In this document: positions 41,816-53,385 of the stretch, in pieces | Layout: each line of letters opens with the position of its first letter | Numbering within the stretch: position 1 is the stretch's first letter | Origin: Anniella stebbinsi | Taxonomy: Eukaryota; Chordata; Lepidosauria; Squamata; Anniellidae | Reading direction: 5' to 3' | Assembly (NCBI GenBank): GCA_029215795.1 | Contig: JARDYH010000003.1 | Coordinates: forward strand, 264,277,562-264,341,561 | Length of the DNA: 64,000 nucleotides | Program-made: the position numbers and the translations under genes | Notes under the pieces: generated by a model | Databases searched by the model: none | Seen by the model: only the letters and a program-made list of their open reading frames with translations | Told to the model about the DNA's origin: nothing

Positions 41816-43309
41816 GCAGCTCGGATGTTTTGGTTCTGGGATGTCTATGATAGGATCTGAAAAGAATAAAAGAAAAAATGGCTTTACATTCCAACAATGA
41901 GTAATGCCTCTCGTTTGTGGCAATGTGACATCGTAAGATACCTGTTGACTGATTAATTGGTTATAAAGCAGATGACTGATCAATTAAAAATCCTTCCTTC
42001 AATCTTGTGTAAATGAGGCCTTTATGGCCACCCTTTATGAACTTTTGGAAATGTGCAATTTCAGGAGCCCTCATTGTTGTGTGCAATGGAGGCTCTGGAC
42101 AAGGGTGGATGGCCTCACAGCTTTATCAAGAGGTTGCTGGGCTGCAAAAAAAAAGTGGGGGCGGGCAGTGGCTGTGGCTTGGCAGATGTCCAGTGGAGTC
42201 GGCACAGGTGAGTCTGTCCAACCCTAGTGGTAAGAGGAAGGTGTGGAGAAATTGCAGGCTTAGATGAAAGTGTCCTCAGTCATGGGGTTGAAAGCCCACT
42301 GACAGTCCAGGGGCAGAACAATGCCAAGCAGGGTATAACACTTTGAACATGGTTTGAAAACTGTATATGGAGTGTGTCATGGGCCCCAACAGTTGTCAAA
42401 ACCATTATAAACCATTTTAAAGCAGTAGTATAGATCCTGCCCAGATCTCTCTGCCTAAGCATTTCAAATAACTAGAATCCAGACACTAGGGATTTTACAT
42501 TTAAGAGAGCCATTTCATAGTTTGGGGGTGAAGTGTGTGGAAACAGTATAGAGGAACATTCACAACCTGTTATGTTGCATGTATTACCTCAATTATGTCA
42601 TATTCCCTTAAGGAATATGTAATTTAAGGACAGTAGGCATTCGTACTCACTATTAGTTTTATTATTATTATTATTTAAACATTCTCCAGAAATCTTTACA
42701 ACAGATCATTTCAATTCATCCCACCATCATGCCCTCAAAAAGGGGTATGTATATGTGTATGTGTGTGCAAATGGATTTCATATAAGTTCATTTCATAGAG
42801 TAACAGCAACGGTTATTTCTATCCTGTTGCATGAGTGCTGTAACAAACGTTGATATTTTCAGGAGATAAGCGGCTCTTCAGAGCTTTTCTAAGCAAAGAT
42901 GTGATCACATAATAGCCTGGGTTGTTACAGCTCCATTCCCGTTCAAGGGAGAGCGAATAACCTTAGAAATATCACAACTGGAAATGACTTTATTGCACAT
43001 TGAAGTTGATTGGGCTGTCAGTCAAATGTTGACATCTTACTCAATTCGCATCATTTTTCACTTTAGAGGTGCTTTGCTCTCTTATTACTATATGAGGCAT
43101 TTTTTTTCCAGCACTGCCTAACTAATTCATAGAATGGGGTAAACTTCCCAGCTTTGAAGGAAGCAACCACACCCTACAGCCATTGAGCTGGACAGCTCTG
43201 AGCACCCCTTTTCATTCAGAGGAGTAAGGTATGAACTAGGAATGTTGGAGAAATTTGTCAGGGGGCTGAAACTCACTGAGGTTTAATCAGCTTGGCCCCC
43301 ATGGACTTC
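41816..43309. other. Mostly unique DNA
   Basis: 42380-42440 carries a half end of the palindromic MITE at 29845 (TTTTAAAGCAGTAGTATAGA). 42800-43090 is a non-repetitive candidate conserved island (TGACTTTATTGCACATTGAA). No gene frame. Confidence 0.35.
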
Positions 43310-43635
43310 AGGCTCATCTACACCTAAGGGTGTAGATGGAGGAAGGGCGGAGGATAGCAGACTTACCTGCTTCCATGATCCTTCCCCAGCATCTAAACAT
43401 CCACAATTTTTTTTAATGAGAGAGGAGATGGCAAAAAAGGTAAGGGACCCCCCTGCCAAACTCTGTGCCAACCTCCCCACCATCCTGGGGATGGCAAAAT
43501 TGCTGCCCCCTGCCCCATGGACACAGAGCCACCCCACGTGGCTCCATACCTGTTTTAGGACCTTGGATGGTGGAAAACTTGGATATCCCCACTTTCCTCT
43601 TTCCCGGGGTCAGCTGGAACTGGATTTCCCCCAAA
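43310..43635. mobile_element. TCTACACC-family MITE, left part
   Basis: Left end AGGCTCATCTACACCTAAGG matches the ends at 51551 and 58352. It contains the mini-palindrome CTACACCTAAGGGTGTAG and AAGCAG...CTTACCTGCTTCC. The right end is missing; LINE sequence starts at 43640. Confidence 0.6.
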
Positions 43636-43639
43636 TCAG

Positions 43640-44660
43640 ATTTATTATTGTTATTATTATTACTACATTTATATACCATCCCATAGCTGAAGCTCTCTGG
43701 GCGGTTTACAAAAATTAAAACTTTGGACATTAAAAATCGATATACAAAAATTTTAAACCATAAAAGCATAAAAACAGACAATATATATAAAACAGTATAC
43801 ATTTAAAACAACTGTGAACTCTCAGCCAGGCCTAAATATAGTTCTGGGGTCAATTAAAAACTCAGTTCATGCTGTTAAATGTTAATAATAATAATATAAT
43901 AATAACGATTTATTTCTTACCCGCCTCTCCGTCTAGATCGAGGCGGGGAACAACAACATGATAAAATACATAAAACTAATTAAAACATGACAAATATTAT
44001 TAAAACTGCATTAAAACATCCTAAAACATCCTAAAAACAGTCTAAAAATTACACTGGATATGCCTGCCGGAAGAGAACAGTCTTTATAGCTTTCTTAAAT
44101 TCTAAAAGACTGTTAAGTTGACGAGTCTCCTCCGGCAGGTCATTCCACAGTCTGGGAGCGGCAGAAGAGAAGGTCCTCTGGGTAACAGTTGTCAGCCTAG
44201 TCTTGGCCGACCGCAGTAAGTTCTTCCCAGAGGACCTGAGCGTGCGGGGCGGATTGTACAGGAGAAGGCGATCCCGCAGGTAACCTGGACCCAAACCATG
44301 TAGGGCTTTAAAGGTAATGACCAACACTTTATACTTCGCCCGGGAGAAGAGGAAAGTGTTGACCTGGTGCAGAAAATATAACAATATTGGCGGCAGGCGA
44401 GCCTCGTTGGGGAGATCATTCCATAATTTGGGGGCCTCCACTGAGAAGGCCCTTTCCCTTGTTGCCATCCTCTGAGCTTCCCTCGGAGTAGGCACTTGGA
44501 GGACGGCCTTAGATGTTGAGTGTAGTGTATGAGTAGGTTCATGTCAGGAGAGGCGTCCCGTCAGGTTGTGGTCCCAAGCTGTGTAAGGCTGTATAGGTTA
44601 AAACCAGCACACTGAATTGGGCTCGGAAATGTACAGGCAACCAATGCAAGTGGGCCAGAG
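43640..44660 (-). mobile_element. L2-like LINE type A with nested type B
   Basis: Type-A 3' UTR (CATCCCATAGCTGAAGCTCT) runs to 43877, is interrupted by a type-B insertion (43878-44337), and resumes at 44338 with GGAGAAGAGGAAAGTGTTGA and the RT C-terminal region (CAATGCAAGTGGGCCAGAG at 44642-44660). The host junction TGTTAAATG | GGGAGAAG is continuous in other type-A copies, proving the nesting. Confidence 0.88.
43878..44337 (-). mobile_element. L2-like LINE type B inside type A
   Basis: (AAT)n tail, CCCGCCTCTCCGTCTAGATC, then RT C-terminal coding in minus orientation: AARLWNDLPEETRQ, SGKNLLRSAKTRL and ALHGLGPGYLRD. Truncated in the AKYKVLVI block. The apparent 148-codon frame at 44049-44495 is a chimera of type B and the flanking type A. 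Confidence 0.88.
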
Positions 44661-44662
44661 TT

Positions 44663-44769
44663 GGTCCCTAGGTCATCCCCGGTTGCTGCTGGGGTCCTCT
44701 ATAAGTCATGTGGACACAGAGGGATGACCTAGGGACAACCTGGGGATAAATCCCTGGTGTAGACATGGC
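44663..44769. mobile_element. TCTACACC-family MITE, right part
   Basis: Right end CCTGGTGTAGACATGGCC is shared with 52061 and 58937. Internally TCCCTAGGTCATCCC pairs with GGGATGACCTAGGGA. Confidence 0.6.
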
Positions 44770-44794
44770 CTTTGTCTCGCTTTTTCATGAGCTG

Positions 44795-45080
44795 GCCATA
44801 TTTGATTTGCGTTGAGTCGGGCCAGTTTGCATATTTCTGTGGGGGTTTTATTTGTGTAAAGAAATTTGCTTAAATGATGACCACAATTTTTGCAAATTAC
44901 GGCTGCAGTTTGAGCAAATTATGCAAATTTTAGCCATAATTTCCACATATTGTGGCTATCATTTGTGTAATTTGTATGCAAATTGCTTTATATGCATTTT
45001 TCCCTTTCCTTGAAATGAGCTGCATTGGAAAGCTCACAAAATGCAAACTTTGGTCAAATTATATGGTCGTCAAATCATGC
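44795..45080. repeat. AAATTTGC-rich repeat, second copy
   Basis: Inverted relative of 6352-6720, sharing GTTGAGTCGGGCCAGTTTGC and repeated AATTTGC, GCAAATT and TTTGCAAATT blocks. Confidence 0.5.
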
Positions 45081-46254
45081 ACTGCAGAACTATGTGTGAT
45101 TGACTTACTCATCTCAGTGTAAGCAGGCATGGTTTAGGATTTGGCTTAGGATCATGGCGCTCCAAGAGTGGGCATTTAAGCTTTTCTCCTCCATTTTTGT
45201 CCCAAAACTCCACCCCCCTCCAGAGTGGAGGGGGGCATTTTTTAAAAAAAGTCTCCATTGATTCCAATCCCCTATCCTGGAACACCATGATCCTAATCTG
45301 CATGTGGGGGCTGTGCATGCTTTCACTGGGGTATGCGTGATTTGAAGAACATGCACTTTGCTCCTCTGTCTTGGCTCACCAAAAGTCTTGGGAGGTGAGA
45401 ATAGGGTATATTTGAAGAAAGAAAAATAAACTCTCGCCACAGCAAATATCTCACTTGTCCCTCGCTCTTGTTGCTTTTTCTGCAACAGAATCAATTCTTT
45501 AGCCAAGTTGCTAGAGGATTGCCTTGTACAGAAAACAACCGCTGCTGAGCTTCTCTGTAACACTTTAATCTGATGCACCAAACCTGAGAACCGTGTGACA
45601 ATAGTTGGAATACTTTAGAGTCCGGTACAGGATGCAGCAATGTTGATTATTTCTTCCCATAATATATTAAATGATGTAAAGAGACAAGAAACCAGAGTCT
45701 TCTGGGAACTGCAGGGTTCCCTGATACCTTATTTTCATTGCAAATGGACAACTCTTCAGCTTGGTGGTGTAAATATCTAATACAACTTTCACTATCAACT
45801 CCAGGGACAGCATATATGATTAATGAGCGCTAGCAGCATGTGATGACATCACTATGCCTCTTAAACAGAAGATATAACTCTGTTTTTCTTTTTTTGCGTT
45901 ATAAGCCCAAAAGCAAGAATGGGGAAGAGAAATGAACCACAGTCACAATGTATAACAGAGATTTCTTTTCTTCTAATTCACCGGCTTGCAAAGTAAATTC
46001 CAGTATTTCACACCAACTATTCCAAACATTAATTTGTCCTCTTTTTTTCTTTAATATTTACATTTCATTTGTGTAATTTGATCAAGACTTACACGAGGGA
46101 GAAAAATGGAACTGTGACATTTGGGGGGACTATTTGTGTAACCTTTAGGATTTTCTATGCAATATGGACGCAGCTAATTATGAAAGTTGAGGCGAGAGAG
46201 TGATAAGAGAACATTTTCTTTTTAGAACTTTCTAAAAAGGATGTGTGAGAGGGT
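45081..46254. other. Mostly unique DNA
   Basis: 46050-46230 is a candidate conserved non-coding stretch (TTGTGTAATTTGATCAAGAC, TGCAATATGGACGCAGCTAA). Frames at 45109-45581 lack motifs. Confidence 0.3.
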
Positions 46255-46256
46255 TT

Positions 46257-46605
46257 TCATTTCATTTCATTTCTTACATTTCTATACCGCCCAATAGCTG
46301 AAGTGCTCTGAGCAGTTTACAAAGATTAAAATCTTAAACATACATTAGAAAAACTGCTTAGATACAAATACATAAACGGACCACACGTACAGACATAAAC
46401 ATATATTTAAAAACAATTTTACACAAGCAACAATAAAACAAACAACAACCATCTGTCAGGGATGTTTTAAGGTGGATTCCTGCATTGAGCAGGGGGTTGG
46501 ACTGAATGGCCTTATAGGCCCCTTCCAACTCTGCTATTCTGTGATTCTATGATTCTAAATCCAGGACCTGAGTAAAATGTGATTATATGCTGCCAAATGC
46601 TTGAG
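46257..46605 (-). mobile_element. L2-like type A 3' UTR, host of CR1 insertions
   Basis: CATTTCTATACCGCCCAATA, GCTGAAGTGCTCTGAGCAG, continuing after an inserted CR1 tail (46453-46557) with TATATGCTGCCAAATGCTTG. The larger CR1 copy starts directly after, near 46606. Confidence 0.75.
46453..46557 (+). mobile_element. CR1 3' terminus (GATTCTAT type)
   Basis: GGTGGATTCCTGCATTGAGC, GGGGTTGGACTGAATGGCCT, CTGTGATTCTATGATTCTA. Nested in the LINE at 46257; nearly identical to 48300-48400. Confidence 0.9.
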
Positions 46606-48403
46606 AGAAGATCCTAATGAGAAAAGGAGTCCAAGATGGGTGGGAATTTTTTAAAAAGGAATTTTTAAAGGCACAATTACAAACAATTCCAATAAGGAAA
46701 AAAAGATTGAAGACAACAGAAGAAAACAATTTGGCTCTACAAAAAGCTTAGAGATTACCTGAAAATAAAAAAGGATACATATAGGAAGTGGAAGGAAGGC
46801 CAGGCTACAAAAGAAGAGTACAAACAAGTAGCACAGAAGTGCCAGAATGGTATCAGGAAGGCTAAAGCTGAGAAGGAGCTGAGGCTAGCGAGGGATGCTA
46901 AAAGCAATGAAAAGGCTTTCTTCAGATACGTGTATAGTAAAAGACAGAGGAAAGAAATGGTGGTTCAACTGCTTCATGAGGATGGCAAATTGGTAACAGA
47001 TGACAAAGAAAAGGTGCTCAATTCCTACTTTGGCTCAGTCTTCTCCCAAAAGCGGGTCTATTACCCCCCTGGAAAAAGTGAAGTACAAGCTGATGGGGTG
47101 GGATTGCAGTTTGAGATTGATAAACAAATGGTCAAGGAACACCTAATTTCTTTGAACAAGTTCAAATCTCCAGGGCCCGACAAACTGCATCCTAGAGTAA
47201 TAAAGGAGCTGCCAGAAGAACTCTCAAAACCACCGTCTATTATCTTTGTGAAATCATGGAAGATGGGTGAAGTGCTGGACGACTGGAGGAGGGCTAATGT
47301 TGGCCTTATCTTCAAAAAGGGCAAAAAGGAGGAACCTGGGAAAATTTCGGAGCAGATTATAAAGAAGTCATTCTGTAAACACCTTGAAAACTAAACAGCA
47401 ATGATTAGAAGCCAGCATGGATTTGTCAAGAACAAATCCTGTCAGACTAATCTGATCTCATTTTTTGATCGGGTAACCTCCCTTGTGGACTGTGGGAATG
47501 CTGTGGATATAGTATATCTTGACTTCAGCAAAGCTTTTGACAAAGTGCCCCATGACATTCTGATTAACAAATTAGTGAAAAGTGGGCTAGATGGAACAAC
47601 TATTAGATGGATCCACAGTTGGCTACAGAATCGGACTCAATGAGTGCTTATCAATGGTACCTTTTCACACTGGAGGAAGGTAACTAGCGGGGTACCGCAG
47701 GGCTCAGTCCTGGGCCCAGTGCTCTTCAACATTTTTATTAATGATTTGGACAAGGAGATGCAAGGAATGCTTATCAAATTTGCAGATGACACGAAATTGG
47801 GTGGGATCACAAATACCCTGGAAGACAGAAACAAACTTCAAAGTGACCTTGAGAGACTGGAGTGCTGGGCTGAAAACAACAAGATGAAATTTAATAGGGA
47901 TAAATGCCAAGTTGTACACCTAAGAAAAAGAAACCAAATGCACAGTTACAAGATGGGAGATACTTGGCTCAGCAATATGGAAACAAAGCCCTATGAGGAA
48001 AGACTGAAAGAAATGGGCACATTTAGCCTGTGGAAGAGAAGATTGAGGGGAGACATGATAGCACTCTTCAACTGCTTGAAAGGTTGTCACACAGAGGAGG
48101 GCCAGGATCTCTTATTGATCAACCCAGAGTGCAGGACACAAAATAATGGGCTCAAGTTACAGGAAGCCCAATTCTGGCTGGCCATCAGGAAAAACTTTCT
48201 GACTGTTAGAGCAATATGACAATGGAACCAATTACCTAGGGAGGTCATGGGCTTTCCCACACTAGAGGCATTAAAGAAGCAGCTGGACAACCATCTGTCA
48301 GGCATGCTTTAAGGTGGATTCCTGCACTGAGCAGGGGGTTGGACTTGATGGCCTTATAGGTCCCTTCCAACTCTACTATTCTGTGATTCTATGATTCTAT
48401 GAA
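46606..48403 (+). mobile_element. CR1 LINE, 5'-truncated, coding remnant
   Basis: 1.8 kb ending in the canonical CR1 3' end (TTGGACTTGATGGCCTTATA, TATTCTGTGATTCTATGATT). It encodes a reverse transcriptase, interrupted by two in-frame stops and at least two internal deletions. The FADDTK palm box and IFINDL block distinguish CR1 from the L2-like elements here. Confidence 0.93.
46930..48219 (+). pseudogene. CR1 reverse transcriptase, two stops
   Basis: One reading frame of about 430 codons, broken by TAA at 47392 and TGA at 47641. Blocks in order: SPGPDKLHPRVIKEL, the DDWRRANVGLIFKKGKKEEP segment, SQHGFVKNKSCQTNLI, VYLDFSKAFDKVPH (catalytic Asp), SGVPQGSVLGPVLFNIFIND, KFADDTKLGG (catalytic pair) and LERLECWAENNKMKFN. 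The NYRPVSLTS-type segment expected after KKEEPG is missing (in-frame deletion). A further deletion follows MHSYKMG, before the C-terminal region with LRGDMIALFNCLKG. Loss of these parts makes it non-functional. Confidence 0.92.
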
Positions 48404-48756
48404 TTAACCCTAAATGGGTATACATATTTTTTGCACTGTAGTAGGCCTCAGCGCATGGTGTGAAGGCACATGATTCATCCATCTTGCGGGAGGTAAGAAT
48501 ATCTAAGTCTAGTCAATGCCTTTAGGGATTGCCAGGGACCCCCCATCCTTGCGTTCTATGAAATAATGGTGGGATATAAATAATAAACAAACAAGTTATC
48601 CCAGAATCCTTTGCAGCTCACAAGAGTTCAATGGCAGACACATAAAGGTTCCTCAGCAGAGTAGATTGTGTGCAAAGGGTTCCCTGAAGATAAAAAGTTA
48701 CAGAACTATTGTCCTACAAATGGTCAGGATCAGGTCCTGCCTACCTTGTATATATC
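48404..48756. other. No recognised feature
   Basis: Short unique stretch between CR1 and the LTR fragment. The 5' limit of the LTR is not clear. Confidence 0.35.
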
Positions 48757-49289
48757 CTGAATTGGACTCAGAGCCTGAAGAAGTAGACCAACCAAGAAAG
48801 GAGGCAGGGCAGGAAATTCTTCAAGACACAAGGAAGAATCTTCCCAGGCACTTCTTATAGAACAAGAGTTCCCAAGCTTAGAGATCATCTTCCCTCTCCT
48901 CCCCTCCCCTGGGAACTCTGTCTTTGTCAGAGGGGGAGGGCACATTGGAATTGACAGATACCAGAGTCCGCTGCAGGGTCAAGTGGGTGGAGTTGATAGG
49001 AGGTTGGAGGTAGTCCGCTAGGATAGCCACTTGCCAGAGTATAAGTTGAAGACCCTTCCTGATGAAAGGATTCAGGAAAACCCTGTTGGGCATGGTGAGG
49101 AGCTGTCCATTTAGTTGAGAGGCACCTGCCTTGTTTTGTTAAGCTAATTAAGCTTAGAGGATCGCTCCTAGCTTTCACACTCCCTTCAGGTATGAAGAGA
49201 CGTCTATTTACTGAATAAAGGTTTTGTGGATTGCACAGCAGACCTCCTTATTATCTCACATCTTGGCAGGAGGGCTTAGAAACACAACA
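48757..49289 (+). mobile_element. LTR, diverged, 5' end uncertain
   Basis: Colinear with the solo LTR at 33807: GACTCAGAGCCTGAAG, ACCAGAGTCCGCTGCAGG, CTCCCTTCAGGTATGAAGAG, AATAAAGGTTTTGTGGATTG, CTTAGAAACACAACA. The last ~150 bp are best conserved, including AATAAA at 49214. The start with TGTCATGA is not recognisable. Confidence 0.75.
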
Positions 49290-49777
49290 TACAACCACGA
49301 TACCAGTTTGAAGAGGTATTGCGACCCTTTATTCTAGGAAAATTAATATATATATATTTCTTGTCTTCAGAAGGAAGGGGGATAGGACACATGGAGGTTC
49401 ATAGAGCTTGTCAGGGCTCACTGTCTCTTTGAGAAAGCAGGAAAATGAGCAGGATTAGTTCAAGAGCAGCTGAGACTGAGGAGACAGACTAGGTGGTCTC
49501 ACTGATACTAAGATGAAACATTTAAAAGAAATGTCATTGAGGCAGCAGCCAAGTTAGTTAGTGATCAGAAGTATGCAATATGCTTTTTTTTGTGGGGTGG
49601 GGGGGGTTCGTCCAAAAATTGTCCCAGCTCCCTTTCTTCTACTGAAAATGTTTGCCTTTGAACACTTGGTATGGTCTTACAGAGATCACAGGTCGCCACA
49701 GCCAATAGGATTAAAGAGCAGCATGGGCAATGGGGCGTAAGGGCGAAGAGGAGGAAGAGGAGGAAGGAAGGTAGAAC
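49290..49777. other. No recognised feature
   Basis: Unique sequence ending in a (GGAAGA)-rich purine tract at 49746-49770. Confidence 0.35.
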
Positions 49778-49949
49778 TAGAGTGACCAGATGCAAAAGTG
49801 GGCAGGGCTCCTGCAGCTCTAACTGTTGTGATGAAGAGGGAACTTCACCAGGTGCTGCAGGCATAAAAATGACTCCTGATGAAATTCCCTTTTCCATGCA
49901 ACTGTTAAAGATCCAGGAGCCCTGTCCTCCTTTTCATATGGACACCCTA
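49778..49949 (-). mobile_element. Half-length fold-back element
   Basis: 172 bp from TAGAGTGACCAGATGC to CATATGGACACCCTA. It is a single hairpin unit, the reverse complement of the unit at 7672. Flanks GGTAGAAC and AGAAGAAC agree at six of eight bases, compatible with an old target duplication. This suggests the half unit can itself be a mobile form. Confidence 0.75.
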
Positions 49950-49959
49950 GAAGAACAAA

Positions 49960-50679
49960 ATGAGCACCTCAAAACAGTGGAGCCTTTTAGATGCAACACC
50001 AAACCAGAGATTTGAAGCTTTCGTTCAGGGGGTTACACTCCTCCTGAAAGGCTGTGTTCGCAGCTTGGGGATGCTCCTGGATCCATCGCTCCAAATGACA
50101 GCTCAGATAGATGTGATGGCCAGGAGTGCCTACTATCAGCTTCGACTGATACGCCAGCTGCACCCCTTCCTAAAGTTGGAAGATCTAAAAACGGTAGTGC
50201 ACGCACTGGTAACTTCGAGGCTCGACTTCTGCAATGCGCTGTACATAGGGCTACCTCTGTGCCTAGTCCGGAAATTTCAACTAGTTCAAAATATGGCAGC
50301 CAGGTTGGTCACTGGTACACCTAGGGGTGACCATATCACACCAGCTTTGAAATCTCTCCACTGGCTGCCAATTAGTTTCCGGGCGAAGTACAAAGTGTTG
50401 GTCATTACCTTTAAAGCCCTACATGGGTTGGGTCCAAGTTACCTGTGGGATCGCCTTCTCCCATACATTCCGCCCCACACGCTCAGGTCTTCTGGGAAGA
50501 ATTTATTACAGTCAACAAAAACTAAACTGACAACCGTTACCCAGAGGACCTTCTCTTCTGCCGCTCCCAGATTGTGGAATGACCTGCCGGGAGAGACCCG
50601 TCAACTCACCAGTCTTCAGGAATTTAAAAGATCTATAAAGACTGAGCTCTTCCAGCAGGCCTACTCAGATGAATTTTAA
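49960..50679 (+). pseudogene. L2-type B RT C-terminal frame
   Basis: 239 codons, open throughout. Residues 1-24 come from flanking DNA; LINE homology then starts with VTLLLKGCVRSLGMLLDPSL. It continues with MARSAYYQLRLIRQLHPFLK, VHALVTSRLDFCNALYIGLP, LVQNMAARLVTGTPRGDHIT, LHWLPISFRAKYKVLVITFK and LWNDLPGETRQ. No catalytic YADD, so the frame cannot encode an active polymerase. Confidence 0.9.
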
Positions 50680-50841
50680 GTGTTTTTATTGGTGTTTTAT
50701 TGGTATTTTAATGATGTACTGGTTTTATGCATTTTAAATCAGTTTTGTGTGTTTTGTGTTTGATGTTGTTCCCCACCTTGATCCGGAAGGAGAGGCGAGT
50801 AATAAATAAATATATTATTATTATTATTATTATTATTATTA
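49995..50841 (+). mobile_element. L2-like LINE type B, longest copy
   Basis: Homology from about 50020 (GGGGTTACACTCC) through the RT thumb and C-terminal region and the 3' UTR (CCACCTTGATCCGGAAGGAG), ending in (ATT)n at 50812-50841. It lacks the palm. It is the best-preserved type-B coding segment. Confidence 0.9.
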
Positions 50842-51440
50842 TGGCTCACAAAGCATAATATGTGAACCAAGCTTTGCCCAAAAGCCAAGTTGAATTGTAA
50901 GCCAAGTTCCAACTGTGGCTTGCACTAATCTCATTTTAAAACAGCAAATGACAATTTGCTGGAAATTGTGATTGGGAGCTTCTAAACTTGAAACAGGAGG
51001 CGATCGGGGGAAATAGAGGAGGGAGCACATGATCCAGATACTTAGTCCCATAATGCCAACCCATATTTGGCACTCCATCTGAATGGCCCTGATGTGAATG
51101 CCAAAATATGACAAGTACCAAAATCATTGAAAACCGGAGGTGCTTTTTGACACTCGCTCAAAACAAAACATGGCAAAAGGCAAATATTTTCCGCTGAGTC
51201 CTCCATGGAACTTGCATTAATGGCATGCTTTCATAATTGGGCCTCCCATCTGCAGAGCACTGCTGAATACTTTACTGAGCAGAAGCATTCAGAGGTGTTC
51301 AGAGACTAATTGGCTGGGTTAAACTGTATGCAGTATAGATGAGATGTATAGTTCTCCTCCATTTGAGTCTGTCCACTCTACTGTTATTAGGGATACATCT
51401 AAGACGGGTTTCCATGGAGCTCTCTTTGGGCAGCAGCCCT
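50842..51440. other. No recognised feature
   Basis: Unique sequence with two minus frames (50839-51127) lacking motifs. Confidence 0.35.
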
Positions 51441-51443
51441 GTT

Positions 51444-51550
51444 ATTTATTTATTTATTTTTATTTATAGATAGGTAGATGATAGATAGATAAATAGATGA
51501 GACAGACAGACAGACAGACACACACACAGAGGGAGAGAGAGAGAGAGAGA
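51444..51550. repeat. Compound microsatellite
   Basis: (TTTA)n, then GATA-type, then (GACA)n, (CA)n and (GA)n in succession. The (GA)n tail forms the left flank of the MITE at 51551. Confidence 0.9.
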
Positions 51551-52059
51551 TTGGCCCTTTCTACACCTAAGGGTGTAGAGGGAGGGAGGAGGGGAAATCC
51601 TGGACTTATCTGCTTCTGGGATCATCCCTCAGCTTCTAAACAGAAGTGCAACATCCTGGAAGGGAAGAGGGAAGTCGTGTCCCACCATTTTTTTTAAAAA
51701 AAAAGGAATTGAAGCCGGGAGCGCAAATGTTCTTCTTCGGAAATGTAAGTAAAAATAAATAAAAGCTCTGACCCCGCTCATCCCCCACCCCCGATGCCCC
51801 TGGACTCCCTCTGGCCTGGCTCCTTCCCTCTTGCTGACCCCCACTAATTGCGGGGAGGAGGGAAGAAGGCAGGACGGGTGCCCACACCGCCTGTGGTGCT
51901 CGGGATTGTCGTGGGACCATGGGGAAAATCAGGATAACCGAGGTCTTGGTTATCCCGGGAAAATGGAGGGGTCATCCCTGCCTGCTCCCAGGATCCCCTG
52001 TGTATTATTTGGATGCACAGGGGCAACCCCAGGAAAAATCTCCCTTTTGTAGACATGGC

Positions 52060-52061
<2 letters not shown>
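51551..52061. mobile_element. TCTACACC-family MITE, complete
   Basis: Left end TTGGCCCTTTCTACACC, right end inverted AGGCCATGTCTACAAAAGG. GAGAGAGA precedes and follows it (51543-51550, 52062-52069). That is consistent with an 8-bp duplication, or with insertion splitting a GA repeat, since the flank is simple sequence. Internal inverted segments, no transposase. Confidence 0.75.

Positions 52062-52091
<30 letters not shown>
52062..52091. repeat. (GA)n microsatellite
   Basis: Continuation of the (GA)n tract interrupted by the MITE. Confidence 0.85.
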
Positions 52092-52097
<6 letters not shown>

Positions 52098-52219
52098 TTT
52101 TGGAGTGAGCAGAGGGTCCCTAAATTGGCTCACAGGCATAATAAAGAAATGATGACGATGATGATGTCAGAAATGGACTATATGGACAGACACAATACAG
52201 CTGCAAAAAAAAAACAAAA

Positions 52220-52256
52220 CCCTAAAAAAACCCCCTAACCCTAATCCTAATCCTAC
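52220..52256. repeat. Telomere-like short repeat
   Basis: CCCCCTAACCCTAATCCTAA and flanking CCCTAAAAAAA: about five CCCTAA-like units, degenerate. Too short to be a telomere. Confidence 0.6.
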
Positions 52257-52394
52257 CTGGAGATGCTGGGTGTTGAACCTGCGTCCATGTGGGTTCATTT
52301 GGGGGTTGTTCATATAGCTGCTAACATTTGTGTCATGATGGTAGCTCAGAAAAGGGCTGAATACATTACATGGCCTGTGATGTTGACATGAAAA

Positions 52395-53385
52395 GTCCCC
52401 ATATTGTTTGTTTATTTATTGCATTTCTATATTGCCCTATATCTGAAGGCTTTGGGCGGGTTTATAAAGATTTCAAAACATTAAAATACAGTATACAAAG
52501 TTTTAAAAACCTTTTACATAAAACACACAAACAAACAGTAGACATGGAGACAACATATATCTCAAAACAACTTTGAATAATTAACCAAAACCAAAGACAG
52601 ATCTAGGACCAATTTAAAAACTCATCATATGCTGTCAAATGCTTGAGAAAAAATTGTATTTATTTATTTATTGCATCTCTATAGCACCCAATACCTGAAG
52701 CTCTCTGTGCAGTAAAGAAATAACAATGTTAGTTCCAGGGAGATCATTGCACAGTTGGGGGGCCAGCACTGAGAAGGCCCTTTTCCCTCTGTGCTGCCTT
52801 CCAAGCCTTCCATGAAGTGGGCATCTGGAGGGGGACCTTTGATGTTGCATGTAGAGGATGGGTAGGTAGGGTGACCGTATTTGGGAAACCGAATAAGAGG
52901 ACACCTGGGGGGGCAGGAAAGCAGCTTTTCAGGGCCTCTGGAAAGCACGTCATTCCCCCGCCACCTTAAATGCCACAATTGGAGTGGAGGAAGGGAAAGT
53001 GTGTCATTCCCACCCTCCACTGCTCCAATCAGGGCCTTTTCTATAATGTCCAGGAATGACAATCTTTTCCCCTTAAGGCCCTGATTGGAGCAGTGGGAGG
53101 GAAATGATGTGCTGCCAGAAAGCAGGTAATTCCTTCCCATCATGCTAATAGCGGCCTTAAAGGGGAAAGTGTTTCTCTCCAAGACATTATAGAAAATTAC
53201 AGAAAATCCCCCCTGACACCCAGGACAGAACAAAAACTAGGACAAATCTGGGGAAATCCTGACAGTTGGTCACCTCATCTTCGGGGAGGTGCTCCATCAG
53301 GGATTGCCGTCCCAAGCCTTGTAAGGCTGTATAGCATCTTGACTCGAGCTCGGAATCATATAGGCTGCCTTGGTCTTCTAGGTTC
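52395..53385 (-). mobile_element. Degenerate L2-like type A with insertion
   Basis: Two (TTTA)n-headed 3' ends in tandem: 52398-52650, then 52655 onward with TTGCATCTCTATAGCACCCA. The RT C-terminal region in minus orientation is interrupted at 52867-53272 by another element. It resumes with GGTGCTCCATCAGGGATTG and GTAAGGCTGTATAGCATCTT. Confidence 0.75.
52867..53272. mobile_element. GGTGACC-ended palindromic element
   Basis: Left TAGGGTGACCGTATTTGGG, right inverted TGAGGTGACCAACTGTCAGG. Internally TCCAATCAGGGCC pairs with GGCCCTGATTGGA, and GGAAAGTGTGTCATTCCCAC lies in near-symmetric position. Its TIR resembles the fold-back family but its body does not. Inserted into a LINE; no clear target duplication. 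Confidence 0.68.

Noticed and set aside
44049..44495. Single 148-codon RT frame
   Set aside because: It is a chimera across the junction of a type-B insertion and the host type-A LINE.
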